Shown here in pieces: positions 43,850-52,111 of a stretch of DNA of 64,000 nucleotides. Source of the DNA: CAVVUC01 sp963751395 (GTDB lineage: Bacteria > Verrucomicrobiota > Verrucomicrobiia > Chthoniobacterales > Chthoniobacteraceae); NCBI GenBank assembly GCA_963751395.1, contig CAVVUC010000003.1, positions 372,001 to 436,000 of the forward strand, read 5' to 3'. Positions within the stretch are counted from its first letter, which is position 1, and each line of letters begins with the position of its first letter. A model generated the notes under the pieces. It was not told the DNA's origin and made no database searches. It was given only the letters and a program-made list of their open reading frames with translations. The translations under genes were made by a program, and so were the position numbers.

Positions 43850-44700
43850 TAACCAGCGATCTTCGCAAGCACGTTGATGCCGCCGTTCCTGGGAATGATC
43901 GCCTCGAGCGAATCTGCATCGGAAGGCAGCGCAGCCCCTTTGAAGCTCCAAAAGCGATAGCCGAGGCCGGTGAGCGTCCCGATCAAATCGGCGAATGAAT
44001 GGTGGTGCTCGGCACAGACGCACGGGCACAGCTCGATCAAGATCGGCGGGCGGAATCTCTTCAGCGTCTCGCGCCCGCCACGAAGCACGACGAGTTCATG
44101 GCCGTCCACATCCAGCTTGATGAAATCAATTTTTTCGAGCGCGAGTTCCGACACCACCTCGTCCAGCGTGCGGCTCCGCGCCCCCTGCGTGCTCTGCAAC
44201 TTGCCGAGGTGCTCCGCATGCAGGCCCTCTTCAGGTTCGAGCGGCCAGCTTGAGTAAATCCCCGCCGGCACTTCTGGATTGGCGGTGTCTGTGAGCAGGA
44301 TCTGCCGGGCCGCCGTCACCGCGTTCAGTTCAGGATTGAGCGCGAGATTGGCGGAGAGTTTTCGGAACGCGTAGTCGGTTGGCTCGAATGCAAACACGCG
44401 TCCCGCTTTTCCCACCGCCCGCGCAAAGTGCAGGGTGTGCGCGCCAATGTTTGCCCCGATGTCCAGAACCACGTCGCCCGGTTTGATGAGGCTTTTGTAG
44501 AAGCGAACCGTGTCCGGCTCGAACGCGCCGAGCAGGTAAATGGAGAAGTCGATGCCTTCGTTCAAATCGAGATTCCAGTGAAGCCCGCCCCGGTCGATCC
44601 TGCTGGACATTGGCATCCTGCAGAGTTGACGCAAGCTCCGGACGGCCCGATTCGCGATGCGCGCTAGGCCAATTTTTTGCCGGGTATTGAGAAAATCCAT
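43849..44700 (-). CDS. FkbM-family methyltransferase, copy 2
   Basis: A 283-residue FkbM-type methyltransferase: PGDVVLDIGANIGAHTLHFA, VFAFEPTDYAFRKLSANLAL and the signature KIDFIKLDVDGHELVVLRGG, followed by ILIELCPCVCAEHHHSFADL. ATG 44700 (MDFLNTRQKIGLARI) is chosen; the frame is open to 44850 without homology. It is the first gene of the minus-strand glycan operon and divergent from the methyltransferase at 44958; the 257-bp gap must hold both promoters. Confidence 0.87.
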   Translation of the reverse strand: MDFLNTRQKIGLARIANRAVRSLRQLCRMPMSSRIDRGGLHWNLDLNEGIDFSIYLLGAFEPDTVRFYKSLIKPGDVVLDIGANIGAHTLHFARAVGKAGRVFAFEPTDYAFRKLSANLALNPELNAVTAARQILLTDTANPEVPAGIYSSWPLEPEEGLHAEHLGKLQSTQGARSRTLDEVVSELALEKIDFIKLDVDGHELVVLRGGRETLKRFRPPILIELCPCVCAEHHHSFADLIGTLTGLGYRFWSFKGAALPSDADSLEAIIPRNGGINVLAKIAG

Positions 44701-44957
44701 CGCGCGGATTCTAGGCTTGAGACCTCGAAATGCAATCTGACAGTTCCCGCAACGCACCCGCAGATTGTCTAGCGAAAAGGCTCGACGGCGGAATCGGAGG
44801 AACAAAACCATGCGCCGGATGGGCTGACCGGCCTCCGAGACCAGAGGCACCCTTCATTATCAACCACCTCTACGAAGACGCGAGATGAGGTCCGAAGTCA
44901 TCCGCGAGTCAACTCTCGCTTGTCGAACCACAGCGCGACGTGATAGCTCTTACCGCC

Positions 44958-45737
44958 ATGGCCCGATGCATTGCCGACAGTCTCTATTGGAAGCCACTTT
45001 GGAAAAAGTATCGGACTTCACCGAGCATCGCCTTGTGCCGCGTTCCGGAGATCGAGGACGCTTCCCAACTCAAGCTCACGGGAGAAACGCTCGACCACTG
45101 CTGCGGCGACGCAGTTTTTGCGAGCCTCACGTGGCCGGAGCAGCGATTCACCGCCGGTTGCGACATTAACAAAAAGTCGCTCGATAAAGCCGCCGTGCTC
45201 GGGAAACATGCGCGGCTGGACGCATGCGACGCCGGCCAGCGCCTGCCCTACGACGACGCGCGCTTCGATCTGGTCTTCAACAACAGCGCGCTCGAACACA
45301 TTCCCGATCTCGACACGGCGCTCGCCGAACTCGGCCGCATCACCCGGCCCGGCGGCGAGTTCGCATTTAACGTGTTAAACCACCGCTATTTCGAGTGGTG
45401 GCCGCTTGGTGAAACCGAAAAGCGCGACTACCGGGACTGGCAGCCATTTTTCCACGCGCTCAACCTTGCGGAGTGGACCGCTAAACTCCGCAAAGCCGGC
45501 TTCGAGATCGCGAGCCTGCACGGTTACTTCGAAAAGGAAGCCGCGCAGGTGCTCGCCACGCTCGACTTCGAATTCTCCGGTTTCTACATCAAAAAGCGCC
45601 CGAGCGCCCTGGTCGCAAAGTACCAAAACCGGCCGCGCCTTCAGCCATGGCTTTGGCAGCGCAAGCTCTCGAAGCTCGTGTGGCAATGCGAACCGGACGC
45701 GGGCGCCGGATATTTCTTCCGCTGCAAACGCACGTGA
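44958..45737 (+). CDS. Class I SAM-dependent methyltransferase
   Basis: A 259-residue methyltransferase. The SAM site is atypical (TLDHCCGDAVFASLTW, then AGCDINKKSLDKAAVLGKHA) but the downstream motifs LPYDDARFDLVFNNSALEHI and ITRPGGEFAFNVLNHRYF are typical. ATG 44958 (MARCIADSLYW) is chosen over GTG 44940. It is the first plus-strand gene of the glycan cluster; the gene at 45821 follows after 83 bp. Substrate unknown. Confidence 0.78.
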   Translation: MARCIADSLYWKPLWKKYRTSPSIALCRVPEIEDASQLKLTGETLDHCCGDAVFASLTWPEQRFTAGCDINKKSLDKAAVLGKHARLDACDAGQRLPYDDARFDLVFNNSALEHIPDLDTALAELGRITRPGGEFAFNVLNHRYFEWWPLGETEKRDYRDWQPFFHALNLAEWTAKLRKAGFEIASLHGYFEKEAAQVLATLDFEFSGFYIKKRPSALVAKYQNRPRLQPWLWQRKLSKLVWQCEPDAGAGYFFRCKRT

Positions 45738-45820
45738 GGGGCATGAGGAAAACGATCGAAGTCGCAGGCTGTCCGGTTTGGTTGAGCCACACTGGGGGCG
45801 TTAAATAATCCTGCCCGGTC

Positions 45821-47383
45821 ATGGACTTCGCCCCCATCGCCATTTTCTGTTACAACCGCGCGCAGCACCTCGAACGATGCCTGTCGGCTCTGGCGCAAAA
45901 CGCGCCCGCCGTTGAGAGCGAGCTTTTCATCTTCTGCGACGGCGCGAAATCGGAGGCGTCGGCTGAAGCAGTCGCGGAAACACGGCGCGTGGCTCACAGC
46001 GCGACCGGATTCCGGAAGATCCATCTGCGCGAAAGCAGCGCGAACCTGGGTCTGTCACACTCGATCTCCGGCGGGGTGACCGAGCTGTGCGGGCGATTCG
46101 GGAAAACGATCGTCGTAGAGGATGACCTGGTCGTTTCACCCACTTTCCTCGATTACATGAACGAATCGCTGCGGCGCTACGAGGGCAACGAGGAGGCGAT
46201 GCAGATTTCCGGCTACATGTTTCCCATCGACTTCGGCGAACCGCCGCGCGCTTTCTTCCTGCCGCTGACGACGAGTTGGGGATGGGCCACCTGGCAACGG
46301 GCTTGGCGGCAGTTTTCCAACGACCCGGCGCGTGTCGATCTCACGACGTTTGATGAGGAAAGCGAACATCGCTTCAACTTCGACGGCAGCTATCCCTACG
46401 CGCGCATGCTCCGCGCCCGGATTGCCGGTCTGAACGACTCCTGGGCGATCCTCTGGTGGTGGACAGTTTTCCGGAAAAAGGGACTCGTCCTTTTCCCTTC
46501 CCGGTCGCTGGTGTCTAACATCGGGTTCGACGGCTCCGGGACCCATTACAATCGTGCCGGTCTGAAGGGAAGCGCATGGCAGGTTGAGATTTACGACGGC
46601 CTGCTACAGCTGCCGGCCTCTGTCCATGCCGACCGGGATGCTTCTGAAATGGTTGCCCGCCACTTTCGTTCCTCGAGGACAAAGAAAGCCGCGCTGAAAC
46701 GGGATGAGCAGAAACCCGGGCTGAAACGAAAAAACTCCAGTCGTATGAACGCATGGTTTTGGAAAAAGCTCGATCCCGTCTTGAACAGAATCGCGGGTAA
46801 AGTGGAGGATCGTCAGCCGCCGAAGAGCAAACCAAAGCCACTGTGCGCGACCATTGATCCTTCGGCGAAAATGCACAAGGAATCCGTGATCCGCAATCTG
46901 CTCGGAGATCCCGCAGCGATCGTCGTCGGTCCGCGCAGTCACGTTCGGGGCGAGTTATTGACGTTCTGGAACAAGGGCAGCGTGAAGATCGGCGAATGCA
47001 CCTACATTGGGGAGGGGTCGCGGATTTGGTCGCAGTGCTCGGTCATGATCGGCAACTACGTGCTTGTCGCGCATTTGGTGGACATCCACGACACCGACAG
47101 CCATCCGGTCGGCTTGCAGGCGAGACGCGCCGACACGGAAATCGTTCTTTTCGGCGGCGACTACCCTGCTTCACCGCCGATCGCTTCGTCGCCGGTGGTC
47201 ATCGAGGACGACGTGTGGATCGGGTTCAAAGCAACCATCCTGAAGGGGGTCCGCGTTGGCCGTGGCGCGATCGTCGCCGCCGGCGCGGTCGTTACGAAAG
47301 ATGTCCCGGCTTTCACAGTCGTCGCCGGAAATCCCGCGAGAGTGATCCGCGAACTGACCGCTGAGGAAAGGCAGTTCGAATGA
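45821..47383 (+). CDS. Glycosyltransferase fused to a left-handed beta-helix acyltransferase
   Basis: A 520-residue fusion. Residues 1-about 260 resemble GNT-I/GT2-like transferases (APIAIFCYNRAQHLERCLSA, IVVEDDLVVSPTFLDYMNES, LPLTTSWGWATWQRAWRQF). A basic linker (about 285-325) leads to a hexapeptide-repeat O-acyltransferase (about 340-515: GECTYIGEGSRIWSQCSVMI, VVIEDDVWIGFKATILKGVR, GAIVAAGAVVTKDVPAFTVV). It probably adds a sugar and then an acetyl group to a surface glycan. The stop overlaps the next gene start (ATGA at 47380-47383). Confidence 0.86.
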   Translation: MDFAPIAIFCYNRAQHLERCLSALAQNAPAVESELFIFCDGAKSEASAEAVAETRRVAHSATGFRKIHLRESSANLGLSHSISGGVTELCGRFGKTIVVEDDLVVSPTFLDYMNESLRRYEGNEEAMQISGYMFPIDFGEPPRAFFLPLTTSWGWATWQRAWRQFSNDPARVDLTTFDEESEHRFNFDGSYPYARMLRARIAGLNDSWAILWWWTVFRKKGLVLFPSRSLVSNIGFDGSGTHYNRAGLKGSAWQVEIYDGLLQLPASVHADRDASEMVARHFRSSRTKKAALKRDEQKPGLKRKNSSRMNAWFWKKLDPVLNRIAGKVEDRQPPKSKPKPLCATIDPSAKMHKESVIRNLLGDPAAIVVGPRSHVRGELLTFWNKGSVKIGECTYIGEGSRIWSQCSVMIGNYVLVAHLVDIHDTDSHPVGLQARRADTEIVLFGGDYPASPPIASSPVVIEDDVWIGFKATILKGVRVGRGAIVAAGAVVTKDVPAFTVVAGNPARVIRELTAEERQFE

Positions 47384-48216
47384 GCAAGATCACCTGGGAA
47401 CAAGCCGTGCGCTGGTATCGCGAGCAGCCTGGCAACGAGCAGGCCGTAAAGGAAAACTTCTTCGATCTGCCTGTCATCGACGCCGCGAAACGTTACGCCG
47501 CGAGCGAGGAATTTGCCGAGGTCCTGCGCCTGCTTGGCATGGGACGCGGCCGGCGCTGTCTCGACCTCGGCGCGGGAAATGGGATCGCGAGTTATGCGCT
47601 TGCGGTGAACGGCTGGCACGCCGTCGCGCTCGAACCCGATCCGAGCGACGAAGTTGGCGCGGGCGCGATCCGTGCGCTCACGGCGGAATCCGGTCTGCCG
47701 ATTGAAGTCGTGCAGGAAGTCGGCGAGAAACTCCCCTTCCCGGACGCTTCGTTCGACGCGATCCATGCGCGCCAGGTTCTGCATCACCTCTCCGATCTCG
47801 ATCAGGGTGTGAAGGAACTCACGCGCGTCTTGAAGCGCGGCGGAAAAATTCTCACGACGCGCGATCACGTGGCGGACGACACGGAGCAGCTCGAAGCGTT
47901 TTACAAAAAGCACGCGCTCCATTTTCTCTACGGCGGCGAGAACGCGCACCCGCTCGCCCGCTACCGGCAGGCGTTCCAGCGCGCGGGACTCGTCGTCGAA
48001 AAAGAATGGGGCCTCTACGAATCCATCCTGAACTATTTTCCAAAGACCGAGGAAATGCGGCGCGCAAAAATCCGGAAGATCACGAAGAAGAGCTTCTTCG
48101 GATGGGGCCGGCATTTTGTCGATTCCGAATCGGTCTCGACAATCGCCGCCAAACGCGAAGCGCGCCGTGACAAAAGCCCGGGCCGGCTTTACAGCTTTTT
48201 ATTGAGAAAATCATGA
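47380..48216 (+). CDS. Class I SAM-dependent methyltransferase
   Basis: A 278-residue enzyme with RRCLDLGAGNGIASYALAVN (motif I), AVALEPDPSDEVG, LPFPDASFDAIHARQVLHHL and LKRGGKILTTRDHVADD. It is linked by ATGA overlaps to the fusion gene upstream and the epimerase downstream (48213-48216), so it is part of one translationally coupled unit. It may methylate a sugar or lipid; the target is unknown. Confidence 0.84.
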   Translation: MSKITWEQAVRWYREQPGNEQAVKENFFDLPVIDAAKRYAASEEFAEVLRLLGMGRGRRCLDLGAGNGIASYALAVNGWHAVALEPDPSDEVGAGAIRALTAESGLPIEVVQEVGEKLPFPDASFDAIHARQVLHHLSDLDQGVKELTRVLKRGGKILTTRDHVADDTEQLEAFYKKHALHFLYGGENAHPLARYRQAFQRAGLVVEKEWGLYESILNYFPKTEEMRRAKIRKITKKSFFGWGRHFVDSESVSTIAAKREARRDKSPGRLYSFLLRKS

Positions 48217-49130
48217 ACGTGCTCGTCACAGGAAGTCGTGGGTTTGTGGGAGGGGCGTTCGGGCAACTGGCCGCGCACGAGGGGCACACTGTGCTCGGAG
48301 TCAGCCGTTCGAGCCAGCCGGCGGAACACTGGCCGGGCGAGCACGCGCAGGCCGATGTGGCCCAGGCCGATCTCGCGCCGCTGATCCGCGACTTCGAGCC
48401 GGATGTCATTTTCCACGGAGCAGGGACGGCGTCGGTCGGCAGCTCGATTCATCAGCCGCTCGATGACCTCAAGGCTTCGCTGCTCACCTGGGCGAATGTC
48501 CTCGACGCGGTGCGTCGCTCCGGCACCAGACCGGTCGTCATTTTTCCATCGAGCGCCGCCGTCTATGGGAACCCCGCCGTCATGCCGGTCCGCGAGGACG
48601 CGGCGACGGCTCCCATTTCACCCTACGGTTTCCACAAGGCCGCGTGCGAGATGATCGGCCAGGAGTATGTGCGCTGCTACGGCATGCATGTGCTGGTGTG
48701 CCGGCTGTTTTCCGTGTTTGGCGCGACCCAGCACCGGCTTCTTGTCTGGGAGATTTTCAAAAGCGCCCGTGACTGCGGCGGGGCGATCTGGCTGGATGGC
48801 ACCGGCTCGGAATCGCGGGACTACCTGCACATCGAGGACGCGTGTCTCGCCATGCTTCGACTCTCCGCGAAGACATCGGGGCTGCTGACGGTGAACGTGG
48901 CCAGCGGCGTTGAGACGGTGATCCTCGACCTGGCCCGCCGCATCGGCGACGCGGCGGTGCCCGGCAGGGAAATCCGCTGCCGCGGGCACGCGCGGCCGGG
49001 CGATCCGCTGCACTGGCGGGCCGATGTGGGCGCGCTGCGGGAGCTGTTGCCCGGCTGGGAGCCGCAGGCGTTCGAGGCCCGCCTCGCATCAACCCTAAAA
49101 GACTGGGAGAAACTCCATGCCGGCTCGTGA
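48213..49130 (+). CDS. NAD-dependent epimerase/dehydratase (extended SDR)
   Basis: A 305-residue nucleotide-sugar epimerase or dehydratase. The Rossmann start MNVLVTGSRGFVGGAFGQLA, the VIFPSSAAVYGNP segment, the catalytic YGFHKAACEM (Y-x3-K) and LDGTGSESRDYLHIEDAC are all typical. It probably makes an activated sugar for the glycan. It overlaps the glycosyltransferase gene downstream by 14 bp. Confidence 0.9.
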   Translation: MNVLVTGSRGFVGGAFGQLAAHEGHTVLGVSRSSQPAEHWPGEHAQADVAQADLAPLIRDFEPDVIFHGAGTASVGSSIHQPLDDLKASLLTWANVLDAVRRSGTRPVVIFPSSAAVYGNPAVMPVREDAATAPISPYGFHKAACEMIGQEYVRCYGMHVLVCRLFSVFGATQHRLLVWEIFKSARDCGGAIWLDGTGSESRDYLHIEDACLAMLRLSAKTSGLLTVNVASGVETVILDLARRIGDAAVPGREIRCRGHARPGDPLHWRADVGALRELLPGWEPQAFEARLASTLKDWEKLHAGS

Positions 49131-50295
49131 ACTGAAAAGCATCGGCATCGTCAACATGGCGGTGGACAGTTGGACGGCAGGCGGCAGCTACACACGGATG
49201 CTTGTTCATTCCCTCTCGGCGGCGGTCGCAGGCCAGGCGGTCGATCTCTGTGTTCTCACCAAGAAAAAAAAAGGGCAGACCGACCCGGAGTTTCCCGCAA
49301 CCAAGCGCTACTTCAAGCCCCCGAAATACGCGCCCGGCGAACGCACCGCCCGGCGCCTGCTGGGGCTTCCCGAGAAATCCGAGGTTTACGAAACGGCCGT
49401 CCGGCTCGGTCTTTCGGTGGTTCTGCCGCTCATGGAGATCCCGTGCGAGCCGTCCGTTCCGACGATCGGATGGATTCCGGATTTCCAGCATGTCCACTGG
49501 CCGCAGTTCTTCACCGAATCGACGCTGAAAAGCCGCGACCAGCGGTTCCGCTCCGTGATCGAGCGGGCGGCTCTCGTGATGCTTTCCAGCCGCAGCGCTG
49601 CGGAGGATTACGCGAAGTTTGCACCGGAGCTGGTGGCGAAGGCGAGGGTGGTGTCGTTCCCCTCGCTGTTTGCGTTCCATCCGCCTCCCGAACCGGGGCC
49701 GGAGAAGGCTGTGACGCGTTTTCATCTCCCGGAAAAATTCGCCCTTGTCGCGAATCAGTTCTGGAAGCACAAGAACCACATCGCCGTGATTGAGGCGGTG
49801 GCGGAACTCCGCCGGGGCGGCATCGAGGTGCCGGTGGTGCTGACCGGCCAGATGAGCGATTACCGCGATCCGCAGAACGCCCTCGTCTCGAGTCTGATGC
49901 AGGCAATCGCGGAGCGCGGGCTGGCCGGACAGGTCATCGTGTTGGGCCAGGTCTCCTACGCCGACTTGATCGAACTGATGCGCACAGCGGCGGTCGCGAT
50001 CCAGCCGTCCATGTCGGAGGGCTGGAACACCTTCGTGCAGGACAGCAAGGCTCTTGGGCGCCCGCTGATCTGCTCCGACCTCGCCGTGCATCGCGAACAG
50101 GTGCCGGAAGCGCTCGGATTTTTCCCATGGGACCAGCCATCCCGGCTCGCGGAGGTTCTTGGGCGCGTTTGGGCGGGGCTGGAACCGGGAACCGACTCCA
50201 CCGCCGAGACGGCAGGCCTGGCCCGAGAGAGAGAATTCGCCCGGGATCACGGGAGAAAACTCCTCTCGATGTGCCGCGAGACGCTGGCAGCATGA
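49117..50295 (+). CDS. GT4-family glycosyltransferase
   Basis: A 392-residue GT-B glycosyltransferase. The N-terminal half has MAVDSWTAGGSYTRMLVHSL and the loop IGWIPDFQHVHWPQFFTEST; the C-terminal nucleotide-sugar domain has FALVANQFWKHKNHIAVIEA, GQVSYADLIELMRTAAVAIQ and the conserved acidic site PSMSEGWNTFVQDSKALGRP. It is cytoplasmic and adds one sugar to the growing glycan from a nucleotide donor. It is the last of four overlapping genes; the cupin gene follows after 82 bp. Confidence 0.88.
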   Translation: MPARELKSIGIVNMAVDSWTAGGSYTRMLVHSLSAAVAGQAVDLCVLTKKKKGQTDPEFPATKRYFKPPKYAPGERTARRLLGLPEKSEVYETAVRLGLSVVLPLMEIPCEPSVPTIGWIPDFQHVHWPQFFTESTLKSRDQRFRSVIERAALVMLSSRSAAEDYAKFAPELVAKARVVSFPSLFAFHPPPEPGPEKAVTRFHLPEKFALVANQFWKHKNHIAVIEAVAELRRGGIEVPVVLTGQMSDYRDPQNALVSSLMQAIAERGLAGQVIVLGQVSYADLIELMRTAAVAIQPSMSEGWNTFVQDSKALGRPLICSDLAVHREQVPEALGFFPWDQPSRLAEVLGRVWAGLEPGTDSTAETAGLAREREFARDHGRKLLSMCRETLAA

Positions 50296-50377
50296 ACCAG
50301 GAGCTTGTTGGAAACCCGGCCGGAGTCGCTAAAATGCTTCCTCTTTTGGCAAGCCTCTCGCTACACTCCTTCGCGTT

Positions 50378-51124
50378 ATGAACGACCTCTGGAAAGGACT
50401 CAGCGAAGATGCCCGGGCAAAGCTCAGCCAGCGCGATTACGCGGTGGCGAAATCGCTGGCCAGGCGTCTGGCCACAACGGGCGTTGAGGCGGGCGACCTG
50501 GTCGCTGCCGATCGCTCGAATCCCGAGCTTGCCGCCGCATGGATTCCCGGCCTCGATGTCTTCGCCCGAAAGGTGTATCCGCAGCGTCACCGGGGATTTT
50601 TCGGGGAGCTTGCCCGGCAGGACGAGGGCCCGCTGGCCGCCATCGGGCTGTGGCCCAAGCAATGGGCGACCGCGAGGATGTTCGCCTGCACGGCCAAGGG
50701 ATTTCACATTCATCCGCCCTTCGTGCCGGAAGGCGAGGAGCCCGCAAAATGGTTCCGCCGCCTGTTTGTCGAGGAGCCGGCGAACTACTCGCTGCGTCCC
50801 TACGCCCGCGAGCAGTGGGATGTGATGTTTTTCCTCCAAGGCACGGGCGAGATGTTCTTTGTCGATGAGCGCGCCGGGATGGAGCGGCGCAAGATGCGGT
50901 TCCTCATCGAGGGTGACGATCATCGCGGCCCGAACAACGCGGGCGTGATCATTCCGCCGGGTGTGGGGCACGCGATCCGCGCGGAGGGCTCGTCGGACGT
51001 GATCATGGCCTACGGTACCAGTTCGCAGTTCGATCCCGCCTACGAGGGACGGATCGCCAGCTCCATCGAGAGCGCGCCGATCCCGCCCGAGTGGCAGCTT
51101 TACATCGACGGCGCGCCGAGCTGA
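50378..51124 (+). CDS. Cupin-fold protein, dTDP-sugar epimerase/isomerase-like
   Basis: A 248-residue protein with a cupin barrel at about 90-230: FHIHPPFVPEGEEPAKWFRR, QWDVMFFLQGTGEMFFVDER and GVIIPPGVGHAIRAEGSSDV. It resembles RmlC-like dTDP-4-dehydrorhamnose 3,5-epimerase relatives, although the classic active site is not obvious. Its convergent neighbour is rmlA, supporting a role in a dTDP-sugar pathway. The first 85 residues are helical and unassigned. The 3' end overlaps the corrected rmlA end by about 25 bp. Confidence 0.68.
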   Translation: MNDLWKGLSEDARAKLSQRDYAVAKSLARRLATTGVEAGDLVAADRSNPELAAAWIPGLDVFARKVYPQRHRGFFGELARQDEGPLAAIGLWPKQWATARMFACTAKGFHIHPPFVPEGEEPAKWFRRLFVEEPANYSLRPYAREQWDVMFFLQGTGEMFFVDERAGMERRKMRFLIEGDDHRGPNNAGVIIPPGVGHAIRAEGSSDVIMAYGTSSQFDPAYEGRIASSIESAPIPPEWQLYIDGAPS

Positions 51125-52012
51125 CCACCCGTGTGGCGGTCCTCCCGCAGCACCAGCTCGAGGGTACTCGCGGTAATCATTCTTCGGCAGCCTGCCGATG
51201 ACCGCCTGAAGTTGCGCGGCGTCGATGAATCCCATGTAGAACGCGATCTCTTCCAGGCACGCCACTTTTAGCCCCTGCCGGTTTTCGATCGCGGCGATGT
51301 AGTTGCTCGCGTCGAGCAAGCTCTGCTGCGTGCCAGTGTCGAGCCAGGCCATGCCGCGGCTTAACATGCGCACGTAAAGCTGATCGCGCCGCAGATACTC
51401 CAGATTCACGTCGGTGATCTCGAGTTCTCCGCGCGCGGATGGTTTCAGGTTGCGGCAGATTTCCACGATCTGATCGTCATAGACATAGAGCCCCGGCACC
51501 GCGAACGAGCTTTTCGGCTGCTTCGGTTTCTCTTCGAGGCTGATCGCCCGTCCATCCGGCCCGAACTCAACCACCCCGTAACGCTCCGGGTCGCTCACTT
51601 TGTAACCGAAGACGCATGCGCCGCGTTCGATCGCCAGCGCGCTCCGGAAAAAGTCGAGGTTCCCGTAAAAAATGTTGTCCCCGAGAATCAGCGTGACTCC
51701 GGAGGAGCCGATGAAATCCGCGCCGATCAGGAATGCCTGGGCGATGCCGGCGGGCCTCTCCTGCTCGGCGTATTCGATGCGCAGGCCGAACTGCGAACCG
51801 TCGCCAAACAACTCGCGGAATCTCGGCAGATCCTTCGGTGTCGAGATGATGAGAACCTCCCGCAGGCCGCCAAGCATCAGCGTCGCCAGCGGGTAATAGA
51901 TCATCGGCTTGTCGTAGATCGGGAGCAGTTGTTTGCAGACGATCTGGGTGAGCGGATAGAGCCGCGTGCCGGCGCCTCCCGCGAGAATGATTGCTTTTTT
52001 GTTCATGGCCAT
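51100..52012 (-). CDS. rmlA: Glucose-1-phosphate thymidylyltransferase
   Basis: This makes dTDP-glucose from dTTP and glucose-1-phosphate. The nucleotide motif AIILAGGAGTRLYPLTQIVC, KQLLPIYDKPMIYYPLATLM, ILGDNIFYG, FGYKVSDPERYGVVEFG, the EEKPKQPKS segment and LSRGMAWLDTGTQQSLLDAS are all typical. Start ATG 52012 (MAMNKKA) or 52006. Near 51163 an extra base (GGG instead of GG) breaks the C-terminus; corrected it ends DYREYLELVLREDRHTGG and stops at 51100-51102. Uncorrected, the frame continues meaninglessly to 49934. Divergent from the glycosyltransferase at 52112. Confidence 0.92.
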
Positions 52013-52111
52013 GTGCTGCGTTGCGCCTCGTTTCTGTCGCAGGCGGCGGAGCGAGTCAAACCTGTATTGGCTTGACTCGCCCCAGTCCATGCCATTGTTT
52101 CACACAGAGCG

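Noticed and set aside
49934..51160. Long C-terminal extension of rmlA
   Set aside because: It runs antisense through the cupin and glycosyltransferase genes without homology; a one-base shift gives a normal RmlA end.
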